From: Takakia lepidozioides | Lineage: Eukaryota; Streptophyta; Takakiopsida; Takakiales; Takakiaceae | DNA: 64,000 bases | Direction: 5' to 3' | NCBI GenBank assembly: GCA_030704615.1 | Contig: CM060733.1 | Location: 30,194,001-30,258,000 of the forward strand | Shown: one piece after another, positions 55,259 to 64,000 of the stretch | How the letters are laid out: each line of letters opens with the position of its first letter | How positions within the stretch are numbered: position 1 is the stretch's first letter | The notes under the pieces: model-generated | What the model was told of the DNA's origin: nothing | Seen by the model: the letters and a program-made list of their open reading frames with translations, nothing else | Database searches by the model: none | Translations under genes and position numbers: made by a program

Positions 55259-56523
55259 CATGAAACTGTTGAGAAGTATATGGAAAAGATGGAATTGATG
55301 ATGAAAAAGCTGGCTGTTGTACCAGCACCAGGTTTACAGAAGACTTGGTTTGTGAGTGGGCTAAGACCAGAGTTGCAAAAGAAAGTGGATATGCTACCCC
55401 ATAATACAGTGGATGAGGCATTTGAAACAGCCAACATGATTGAGCAATTGGGAATGCTCAGAAGAGATAAAAGGGATGATGAGAACTCTGAGGATGAGTC
55501 AGATGAGGAAGAAGAGCAAGAGCTCAAAAGGAAGAGTAAGAAAAAGGAGAAGTTGAAGAGGGAAAATTATGAGAAAAGACTGGAAGAGATCTTGAAGAAG
55601 TATGCCATAGAGGCTGCAACACATTGGAGGAAGGGTGTTTGGTGTGCAAAATGCCAGAATGAAGGCCATACCATAGCTGAATGCCACATGAAGGAGAAAC
55701 ACTGTACTATCTGTAAAATGGATAACCATTCTACAGAGAATTGTTATTACAACAGAAGGACAGCTGCAAGAGAACCTAGGCAAGTAAGGGTGCATCAAGT
55801 GCAGCCCCAGCCAAGAAGGAACAATGATCAGGACCACTATGGTAGGCCTGGTGGTTATAACAATGGTATGGAAGGGAGAGATAATCCAAGAGGGAATTAC
55901 CAAGGCAATCCTAGAGACAACTATAAGGGTAATCCAAGGGGGAATTACCAGCCAGGGAATCAGGACTATAGAAACAATCCCAGAACAAACCAAGGGCGAG
56001 GACCTGATGGGGAAGAACTGTGTTACTATTGTAATCAGGCAGGACATCGTAAGGCAGCCTATCCGTTCTGGATCAGACACCAGAATGAGATGAGAGCTCA
56101 TGTGAATGAGGGCCCAGTGGTGGTAGCTCACATGGTTATACAATGTGTTGTACCAGAAGTAAGTACAATGATAGTAACCAGAAGCAAAGCTAAATTAATA
56201 CCTCCAGTAGATGAGGAAGGTGATGATAATGAAGATGGCAATGATGTGCCTGAAGATGAAGAGGCTTGGAGAGATGAGAAGGAACTGCACAAGGAAGTGG
56301 CTGATACCATACAAGAAATGCAGAAGAGTACTGATATCCCTATGGCAGATTCCTCTGATTCTGAAAGAGGAGATGAAGTGAGTGAGGATGAAGTGAGGAA
56401 GGAAGCTGTACAAGTGCAGGGAAATGAAGGGACTTTGGCTGAAGTAATATGTCAGTCCAAAGCGGAGATTACCATTGGACAGCTATTGGTTGTGGCACCT
56501 CATTGTAGGCACAGGCTGTATTA
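55259..56523 (+). pseudogene. gag, 3' part, with zinc knuckles
   Basis: Continues the gag frame cut at 28,940: HETVEKYMEKMELMMKKL, FVSGLRPELQKKVDML, an acidic/lysine-rich stretch, then knuckles CAKCQNEGHTIAEC (about 55,646-55,684) and CTICKMDNHSTENC, an Asn/Arg/Gly-rich NPRGNYQ repeat, and a third knuckle-like CYYCNQAGHRKAAY in which the last Cys is lost. The frame runs to the stop at about 56,522. Confidence 0.88.
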
Positions 56524-56545
56524 AGCAATTAATCACATTGCTCAT

Positions 56546-56956
56546 GTGACAGGGAATACAGACCTGAACAGCAAGGTGACAAGCTATATTGTGAAGCCGG
56601 AAGGGCAAGAAATAGTCATGGACTTTGATGATTCTATGCCAGTAATCCAATTGAGAATTGGAAGCACAGACTTGACTGATGTACTGATAGATGGAGGCTC
56701 TGGAGTGAATATCATAACAGACCAATTAAGGCAGAAGCTTGGTTTAAGTAACATGAAACCAGCCCCATTCACAGTAACAATGGCAGATCAAAGAAGTGTT
56801 CAGCCATTGGGTTTGATAAGAGGAGTTAAGATACAGATTCAAAAGATGATCTTTAAGATCACAGTGACTGTGTTGAAAATGGACGATGTCATGGAAGCTT
56901 ACTCCTTATTGCTGGGTCGACCATGGCTGAAACAGGCCAGGGTATTCCATGACTAG
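56546..56956 (+). pseudogene. Aspartic protease of the Tat-like element
   Basis: IQLRIGSTDLTDVLIDGGSG holds the active-site aspartate in the DGGSG form usual for Tat/Athila proteases, followed by VNIITDQLRQKLGL and the flap/C-terminal EAYSLLLGRPWLKQARV. A TAG at 56,954-56,956 ends the frame, where the family would read on into the linker. Confidence 0.85.
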
Positions 56957-56974
56957 AATTCCCAGTTACTAACT

Positions 56975-58164
56975 GTGCATGATGGGATGCACAAGATACA
57001 AATCACCACTAAGAAATCTAGTAGACTACTTGCTACGAGAAGACCTCGAGGAGTCAGGGAGTATGACTGGAGGGGAGGACTTGATGAGGAGCAGGAAGCT
57101 ACCATGTTCACTGCACACCCAGAGTGGGAGCAGGTTGCAGAGATGCAACTAGAGGGCCTAAGTTGTTTAAAAGGTATCTGCTGTGGTGTAGTAACAGCAA
57201 CACCAATTGAAGGGGAGACAAGCAGCTACCCACCACATTTCTATGAAGAAAGGGAGGGAGCCACTGTGAGTTTACAGGATGAAGTGGTGACTGGTTGGAC
57301 AATCACAGCTGATGAGCAGGTGAGAGAAGTGAATGTGGGAACTGAAGAGGAACCGAGGATGGTGAAGGTAGGGGCTGACTTGGAGCCAGAATTCTTTGAG
57401 GAAGCTAAGAGTCTGTTCATCAAATACAAAGATTATTTGCTTGGAGCTACAAGGATCTGAAAGGGATACCACCTCAGATCTGTCAGCATAAGATTGAACT
57501 GGAACCAGGGTCAGTACCAATCAAACAGGCAAGGTACAGAATGAATCCCAACTATGCACAGAAGGTTGGGGAAGAGATCAAGAAGTTGGCTGAGGCTAAG
57601 TTTATATACCCGATAGAGTATACAACTTGGTTGTCACCCATTGTGATAGTTCCCAAGAAGAATGGTAAACTGAGAGTTTGTGTGACCTATAAGAAGTTGA
57701 ATGCTTGTACAAAGAAAGATCATTTTCGTTTGCCATTCACAGAAGCGGTACTGGACACTGTGGCAGGCCATGAGATGTACTCATTCATGGATGGCTTCAG
57801 TGGGTATAACCAAGTGCAAGTGGCAGAAGAAGACCAAAGAAAGACAACTTTCATCACAGGCTGGGGTGCTTATGCATACAAAGTCATGCCTTTTGGACTT
57901 TGTAATGCACCAGCAACTTTTCAGAGAGTGATAAGTGAATCTTTCCATGAGTATCTGGATGACTTCATGCAGGTGTTCTTGGATGATTTCAGTGTGTACA
58001 GCTCTAAGAATGAGCACTTGCATAAATTGGAGTTATGTTTGGCCAAATGCAGGATGAGAGGTTTGGGCCTGAATCCAGAGAAGTGTACTTTATGTGTGAA
58101 CTCAGGGGTACTTTTGGGACACATAGTGTGTAAGAGGGGACTTCTGTGGATCCCAGAAAGATAG
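56975..58164 (+). pseudogene. Protease-RT linker and reverse transcriptase
   Basis: A linker frame (56,975-57,460) ends in a stop. The RT follows: MNPNYAQKVGEEIKKLAEAK, WLSPIVIVPKKNGKLRVCV, EMYSFMDGFSGYNQVQVAEE, MPFGLCNAPATFQRV and the catalytic box QVFLDDFSVYSSKNEHLHKL, then LNPEKCTLCVNSGVLLGH. The core is open over 207 codons. A frameshift follows at about 58,150. Confidence 0.88.
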
Positions 58165-58800
58165 AGGCCATTAAAGCCTCTCCACCACCAGTAAATGTTA
58201 AGAGTCTAAGGAGATTCCTTGGACAAACCAGTTATTACAGAAGATTTGTCAGACGGTATGCACAGATAGCAGCACCATTGAGCAAACTTTTGAAGAAAGA
58301 TGTAGTGTTTGCATGGACAGTTGAATGTCAACAGACTTTTGAGGAACTTACCTTGTCAGTAACAACTACACCTGTGCTGATTAACCCTCACTGGCATGTA
58401 GTATTTCATGTTCAATGTGATGCCTCTGGAAAAGCGTTGGGAGCAGTGTTAGCCCAAAATGTTACAGGAAACATAGATTCATCTGTGTACTATGCTAGCA
58501 GGTTGATGAACAGTCATGAAATTATGCAGTCAAGAAATCCAGGCATTACTTATTGGGAAGGATATGTTTTATGTGGATCATCAGGCTCTGTTATATCTGG
58601 TGAACAAACCTTTGATAAGTGGAAGGATAGCAAGGTGGTTAATAATCTTGCACGAGTTTGAGTTCGAGGTTGTTTACAAGCCTGGTCATTTGCATCTTGT
58701 GGTAGATCACTTGTCATGCCTATCAACAGGAGAGCCAGCCACAGGAGTAGATGACCAACTACCTGATGCGAGTTTATTTGCAGTGGAGGTATAGGGAAGT
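58146..58800 (+). pseudogene. RT connection and RNase H
   Basis: ASPPPVNVKSLRRFLGQTSY and FEELTLSVTTTPVLINPHW are the connection. RNase H starts VVFHVQCDASGKALGAVLAQ. A frameshift near 58,540 moves the rest (DHQALLYLVNKPLISGRIAR, EVVYKPGHLHLVVDHLSCL) to another frame. Confidence 0.85.
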
Positions 58801-58920
58801 GCAGATGACTGGTTAGATTGGCAGTGACCAATCAGATACTACCTTACTCATGGTCAGTGCCCACCTAGTTATGGGAAGGAGCAGAGGAAGAGAATTGCTA
58901 TCAAGGCTTTACCTTACACT

Positions 58921-60175
58921 ATGGTAGGGGACAGAATGCATAAGCTAGGACCTGATGGAGTACTTAAACGATGTTTGTACCACTGTGAAGTAAATAAAGT
59001 TTTGGAGGAAGTTCATAAAGGAGTGACTAGAGGTCATTTTGGAGAAGAGACTACCAGTAGAAAGATACTACTTGCAGATTACTGGTGGCCTACTTTGTTC
59101 AAGGATGTACACAAGTATTGTAAGAGTTGTGATGAGTGTCAGAGGCTAGGACCATTGCAGAGATCTAGAAAGATGGCTTTGCATCCAACGATGCCTACTG
59201 AACGATTTCAGAAGACTAGACTTTGTTGGACCAATTAACCCACCAGCCAAGAATACACAGAACAAGTATATAATCACAGCCACTGATTATACTACAAAGT
59301 GGGTGGAAGCTAAAGCTCTGAGGGACAACACAGCTAAGTCCACAGCAAGGTTCATGTATGAGAACATACTTACAAGATTTGGTTGTCCCCTGGATTTTAT
59401 CAGTGACCAGGGAAGTCACTTCATTAATGAGACCATAGAATTATTGACTAAAGAGTTCATGATTGTGCAAAGAAAAAGTACAACCTATTACCCACAGGGT
59501 AATGGGTAGGCAGAAGCCACCAACAAAATACTATGTACTATCTTGGCTAAGATAGTCAATGCGAACAGAACAGATTGGGATACAAAGCTGCTGACAGCTT
59601 TGTGGTCATACATGACTTCATATAAAGTCACCACTAAGTATACACCATTCCAGTTAGTTTATGGTATGGAAGCTTTACTTCCAGTGGAATTCTTGTTACC
59701 TACTATGAGAACTAAATGGAGAAGGAGAATGGAATTGGAAGATTCGATTAAAGTCAGGAAACATGAATTATACCATGTGAAGGAAGTACGTGCTGATGCA
59801 GCAGATAACATGACCAGAATTCAGATGAAGAGAAAGGATCAGTTTGATGAAGGTAAATTAAAGACTTTTAAGACGAGAGATTTGGTACTGTGGTTGCAGA
59901 AGAAGAGAAAGATTAAAGCTTATAAGTTTAAATCACCATGGAAAGGACCTTATGTCATACAGAAGATGTATGATAATAACACCGCCGTGTTACAAACCAT
60001 TAACAAAGAAATGTTGGGAAGAGTCAATGCCAATAAGTTGAAGGGATACAGTGGTATCCATGACAAACCATTGCAGCACGATTTGCATGTTGAAACACAA
60101 AAACAGTCACGGGCTGCGCCGGTGCTACCAACGGAGTATGGAGCACTTGTCGCTAAGCCGATCGTGTATGACTAG
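58921..60175 (+). pseudogene. Integrase of the Tat-like element
   Basis: HHCC finger (HKGVTRGHFGEETTS, CKSCDECQRLGP), a frameshift/stop near 59,220, then the catalytic core: ATDYTTKWVEAKALRDNTA, FGCPLDFISDQGSHFINETI, YYPQGNG, a TAG at 59,507-59,509 in place of a sense codon, then AEATNKILCTILAK and the C-terminal GKLKTFKTRDLVLWLQKK and SPWKGPYVIQKMYDN. Two stops make it inactive. Confidence 0.87.
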
Positions 60176-60186
60176 GGTGGGAAGTA

Positions 60187-60375
60187 CAAGTGCCACACAG
60201 CCTATCACAGCCCATCACAATGTGACACAGCCTATCACAGTTCATCATAGTGTCGCACAGCCTATCACAGCCCATCACAGTGTGACACAGCTTATCACAG
60301 CCCATCACAGTGTCACACAGCCTATCACAGTTCACCACAATCTGACACAGCCTATCACAGTCCAACACAGTCCAT
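60187..60375 (+). repeat. CACAGCCTATCACAGCCCAT tandem repeat
   Basis: About nine units of roughly 20 bp (CACAGYYYATCACAG...) between integrase and the additional ORF. A related CACAGYC array lies at 26,430-26,570 inside the 5' LTR. Confidence 0.85.
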
Positions 60376-60940
60376 GTGGGTTACACAGTCCATAGGGTTA
60401 GTGACAGGTGGACGCGGGTTAACATCAGAAAAGTGGCCGTCAAGTGAAAGAGAAGTTTGGAAGTCAAACTCGGAGAATGTGCCACGCGGACAGGGGAAGT
60501 CGGAGGCATGTCTAAAAACGAACACGTGGCCACTAGGGCGAAGCACACCGCTGTGCATATATTGCAAAAGTGGGTATCATCATGCAAGAGGACAAATTGG
60601 GCCGTCAAAGTACCTACCCGGTACATCAGCCAAAACTAATTGTGGGCCCATTAATGCATTCAGGGCAGGGGTAACGGAACCCTTTCCGAGTACAGAAAAG
60701 ATGGACTTTTGCCACATGTGTTGTCCTACTGGACATTCCAGGTGGGAATGTCCACGGATGGGGGTAGAATTAAGAAGTTACCTAAGCAGGCAACAGCCAA
60801 TCAGGAGCGAGAATTTCATGCAGGTGGTTCCCTCCAAGAAACAAGAACAAGAAATTGGAAGAGTTATGAGCGGAAGAGTTGGGGTGGCTCCGAATAGCCA
60901 GTGTCTCAATGGGAGGGCAATAAAAGCTACAGCTTTGTAG
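60374..60940 (+). CDS. Zinc-knuckle protein of the additional ORF region
   Basis: Open 188-aa frame with two knuckle-like motifs: CIYCKSGYHHARG and CHMCCPTGHSRWECP. The second fits C-x2-C-x4-H-x4-C. Such motifs bind nucleic acid in gag nucleocapsids. It lies directly after pol, in the place where Tat-lineage elements carry an extra ORF, but it could be a piece of another gag. Start and completeness are uncertain. Confidence 0.5.
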   Translation: MWVTQSIGLVTGGRGLTSEKWPSSEREVWKSNSENVPRGQGKSEACLKTNTWPLGRSTPLCIYCKSGYHHARGQIGPSKYLPGTSAKTNCGPINAFRAGVTEPFPSTEKMDFCHMCCPTGHSRWECPRMGVELRSYLSRQQPIRSENFMQVVPSKKQEQEIGRVMSGRVGVAPNSQCLNGRAIKATAL

Positions 60941-60942
60941 CT

Positions 60943-61706
60943 ATGGCAGATATAACGGATTACACGCTCGCTTTACTTCTCACGCAGTGGCGCAAGGACG
61001 AACAAATTGAGAGTACATTCTCTCTCACTCGATACTTGCAAGCCCCACAGGCTTACACGCTCTTACCTGTTCCATTCTGTGCCAACCATACCTTTATGCT
61101 CTGTGCCCTGCAAGCTTTCCTACAGCTATTTCAAACAAGGCCTTTTTGTTTGTCTAGAATGAAGAGAGTGAGGGGAATGGAGGATATCAGGGTAAAGAGC
61201 ACCACGATTCTGCAGAAGCAAACAATTGCTACACCGCAGGCAATGCAGCTGCTGAGGGAGTTGCGATTAGAGGGGCTGCTACGCAAGGACTGGTCCTTGC
61301 ATCATCGGTATATATGATTCAATTTCTTCAGAACTTTGAGCCTTGGACGGGAGTTACCCAGGTGAGGGGAGTAGATATAGAAATTACTCCCTAGTACTTG
61401 CAGCAATTGTTCGATTTGCCATCGGGTCATGTGGATGTGGATGAGCACAGGGCAAGATTGCAGATAGGGAATTTGTTCCAAGAAGGGAGTTTCTTTAAGA
61501 CTCAAGGTTACGCTTGTACCAAAGCCGAATACCCAGGGCTCAGAGAAGTTGGCCAAATATTGAACGTTCTGTTTGCCATGAAACAAAACCAACAGTATTT
61601 GAGCAGGTCATTCACAAAGGAGATACTGAAAACTTTGAGGGGAGAGGATGTAGCTTGGGCAGAATTAATGTACAATGGTCTGGTGGAAGAGATGAAGAGG
61701 TTATAG
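60943..61706 (+). pseudogene. Additional ORF (aORF), putative plant transposon protein-like
   Basis: Two open stretches (60,943-61,317 and 61,398-61,706), interrupted by stops near 61,315 and 61,393. The segment NFEPWTGVTQVRGVDIEITP followed by YLQQLFDLPSG resembles the VRG-x-x-(V/I)-x-(F/I)-(S/T)-x2-x-(I/L)-x3-(L/F)-x-LP pattern of extra ORFs in plant Tat-group retrotransposons. The following QNQQYLSRSFTKEIL segment fits the same region. Function in the element is unknown in the family. Confidence 0.5.
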
Positions 61707-62024
61707 GGCACTGCTGCTAAGTCTCCAATCATCGTGTCTGGCCCAGTCATTGCTCAGATTATTCTTGACTCTTGCATACTTGATGTGTGAGAACGTAAGG
61801 AGATGGGAGTGTTTGAGGCAGCAACCACTGCAATGGAGGAGCAGGGTTCTTCACATAGTGAGGGTGGACTGGCAGGGCAACACCAGTCTAAGATATAGAA
61901 GTGGGATATGACTGTAGTGGCGGATCCACTGGCTTCAAGGAAACTGCAAGATGATATTTCCCAAGCTCTTGTGCAGGAGGGGGCATAGCAGCACAGAGGG
62001 CTGTTATTACTAGAAGCACGACCT

Positions 62025-63630
62025 TTGGAGAGGGAAGAAGAAGTCACTTCGACACCACAGCCATCACAGCCAGTTGAATCGGTTGTCTCAGAGGTTCCTC
62101 AGTTAGTACATGTTGTGCCACCAAGGCCTATTGCTCTGGAAGGAGAAGGGTTGGACATTCCCACTACAGAGCAGGTCGTGGCAGAAATTGAGAAGGGTGA
62201 CCTTCTCTATGAAAACTCTGGCTTGGTTAGGGAATCAGTGGTACCAGAGGTGCAGAGTCTGTCCAGGGAAATCCCTGCTAAGCATGTAATATCCAAACCT
62301 GTGACGGAGGTACCAGGGGTAGAATGCAAGGACACTGCAGCACCTGTGGAGGAAGAGGTCATTCAGGAAGAAGATCTGGTGGGACAATGGCCTGAATGGT
62401 TGGTGCAACATCACACTGTGGAGGATCAGGGAGAACAGCAACAAGTTCACCATGAAGACCCACAGCAGGCCATGCTTATGAGTTCCATAAGCAGGACAAT
62501 CAATTTGTTGGGCACTTATATGAAATCCCATGTTCCATCTACACAATTGGCAGCTTTGAGGGAGGAACTCAGGAAGGAGTTTGAGACTAGACTTGTCACC
62601 GAGTGTGCAAACAAGGTGGATGTGGAGGCCAACCTCAAGTTGCAAAAAGAATTGGAGGATACAAATGCTGCATTGCAGATGGCTGAGGGGAATTTGATTG
62701 AAGCAGGTCTCGAGGAGGAGAAGTTGCATGAAGCACATAAACAACAGTTACCAGTTGCAGGTGAAGCATGAGGGCAAGTTGTAGGAAGTGAACATGCTAC
62801 ATATAGAGTTGGAGGTAGTTCATCAGAGAATGACCATATAGTGTGCCACACTAACAACTTCTCTGGAGCAAACTGCATTAGAAGTTAACAGACAAGGGGA
62901 GGGATGTGTGATGGCAGAAACTGTGATAATAGAGCAAGGGAAACTCATTGTTGATTTGAAGGCTACAATCTGTCGCAATGAGAATACTTTCCAACAGTAC
63001 AGTCAGGTTGAGGCTGACCAGGAGAGGTACATCCTGGAGTTGCAGCAAACACTCATGGTCAATAGAAATGAACTTTCTGTGGCTAACAAAGCTTGGAAGG
63101 AAGCCAATAATCTAGCTGCTGCCTATGCGGGCTTGGTTGAACCTCATGCAAAGCGCATGGAGACAGCAGTAGTTAGATATATACAGACTCAAGGAGGAGC
63201 AGACTCTCAGGGGTGCCACACAGGACTTGGTGGATAATCACCTTATGCAGGTATGGTTAGCATAAGGGCCGGTAGAAGGCAAAGCACCAAGGAAGCTCAC
63301 CCAGGGCAAGATGAATGACCTCAGATTGCAGGTGCAGAACATTGTCACAATTACTATAGATAATGTCTATAGTAGGATAGCGGAGTTACAGGATGATGTG
63401 GAAGGCCTGCAGACTCAAGTAGATGGCCTGAGTTCAAATATTGACAAGAGAGTCTTTGATCCTGAGGAACAGCTGATGGCTACTTATTTGCATGCCAGGA
63501 CTCTAATTTTTCAGTCTTCTTCGCAGGGGGTGCAGGAGATGCCAGTGGTAGAAGGGCCAGTGGTGCCAATACCACAGCAGGTGCCTGTGCAGGTAGCTGA
63601 CCCTGTTGCTACTACAGCAAAACCATAGCC
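62025..63630 (+). pseudogene. Coiled-coil C-terminal part of the additional ORF
   Basis: Frames 62,025-62,771, 62,908-63,237 and 63,311-63,628 encode acidic and then long heptad-rich helical sequence (LAALREELRKEFETRLVTEC, LKLQKELEDTNAALQMAEG, RIAELQDDVEGLQTQVDGL), interrupted by stops. They look like successive parts of one long coiled-coil protein and probably continue the additional ORF. No enzyme motif was found. Confidence 0.45.
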
Positions 63631-63639
63631 TGAGGTATG

Positions 63640-64000
63640 GGGGGATGCTGCTTTTAACCCACCTAGGACTCCTGCTGCATGGGAGTACAGTCGGGCTATG
63701 ATTATGTCCTTCAACCAAATTCTCATTGTGTTGGATTTGGCTTAGAAGGAATTTAGTCCTCTGCAGTTGTTGGCACATTACTACCAAATCATGCGCATTT
63801 GGTTGCCAGTGGCAACTCGGACTAAGCTTCTCCCTATCAATCGACCCATTGAGGATCATCACTTTGCAAGGTACTGGTCTAAGGCAGGCACCATGCTCAA
63901 GGAATTAATTGCCTTTCAGGTTGTACATGGGTACATCTATACCAAGACCAAGGAGGTATCTAGTATTGTCATGGGCTGTGGAGTATATTATGCTGCTTGT
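63640..64000 (+). other. Element interior continuing past the window
   Basis: Broken frames (e.g. QLLAHYYQIMRIWLPVATRT in pieces). No LTR is reached before the window ends. Confidence 0.4.

Larger units (their letters stand above)
26287..64000 (+). mobile_element. Tat/Athila-like Ty3 LTR retrotransposon, split by the giant MULE
   Basis: Runs from a TG-starting LTR at 26,287 past the right edge of the window. Order: LTR, primer site, gag (to 28,940), [MULE 28,941-55,249], rest of gag, protease, RT, RNase H, integrase, tandem repeat, then an additional ORF region. The DGGSG protease, FMDGFSGYNQV and FLDDFSVYS RT boxes and the downstream additional ORF point to the non-chromovirus Tat/Athila group. 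Stops and frameshifts throughout show it is inactive. The 3' LTR lies outside the window. Confidence 0.85.

Noticed and set aside
55499-56143. Minus-strand 214-aa frame over gag
   Set aside because: Shadow of the Asn/Arg/Gly-rich gag region; hydrophobic run is a by-product of antisense reading.
26430-60375. The two CACAG-rich tandem arrays (26,430-26,570 and 60,187-60,375) as parts of a pair of LTRs
   Set aside because: Sequences around the two arrays do not match each other, and coding sequence typical of the additional ORF continues after 60,375.

Overview
The window is a gene-poor, transposon-packed stretch of a land-plant nuclear genome. It holds plant-type Ty3 retrotransposons (a tRNA-Met primer site in one, a Tat/Athila-like architecture with an extra ORF in the other), plant L1-type LINEs with the zf-RVT domain, pentatricopeptide (PPR) and leucine-rich-repeat (LRR) kinase-type fragments, and GT-AG introns. 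The PPR wording (e.g. LVDMYAKCGSLKGS) suggests a non-seed plant such as a lycophyte, fern or bryophyte, but that is a weak inference. I see no tRNA, rRNA or intact ordinary host gene.

Layout. 1-5.6 kb: decayed LINE, LRR and PPR fragments. 5.8-11.8 kb: a dead L1-type LINE carrying a 2.5-kb Pack-MULE-like insert (7,300-9,828) that contains a PPR fragment. 11.8-14.3 kb: intergenic sequence and palindromic repeats. 14.3-26.3 kb: debris of a methyltransferase-bearing element (fragments at 15,251-15,832 and 24,531-26,278) mixed with CAGACT/GTCTGCTGG repeats and interrupted by a complete Ty3 element (17,740-23,029, 726-bp LTRs, 5-bp TSD ACCAC). From 26,287 past the right edge: a Tat/Athila-like LTR retrotransposon whose gag is split by a 26.3-kb insertion.

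That insertion (28,941-55,249) is the main discovery. It is a giant Mutator-like (MULE) element with terminal inverted repeats and a 9-bp target duplication (CAAAAGAAG); removing it rejoins gag in frame. Inside it sits a second, related MULE (38,172-49,493; 9-bp duplication TCGGAATTG). Each of the two carries the same divergent gene pair: (i) a two-exon MULE transposase with an N-terminal zinc-binding region, D-D-E catalytic residues and a SWIM zinc finger; (ii) a multi-exon protein joining an N-terminal ParB-like domain (DGNHR motif) to a C-terminal amino-methyltransferase fold of the permuted beta class. In the inner element the methyltransferase gene is intact (10 exons, 1,165 aa by my splice model) and the transposase has one frameshift. 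In the outer element the transposase is intact (1,174 aa) and the methyltransferase gene is decaying.

The two elements also carry dense palindromes. The outer element has GAAATGCGGYRCCGCATTTC-type palindromes in its shared divergent promoter region, almost all centred exactly 53 bp apart (about five DNA turns), and more copies in the introns of its methyltransferase gene. The inner element has a different family (core GTCGTTGACGAC / GGCGTTGACGCC), again in the introns of its methyltransferase gene. A ParB-like/methyltransferase protein and element-specific palindromes travelling together in a plant DNA transposon suggest a self-marking or parS-like system. That functional link is inference.
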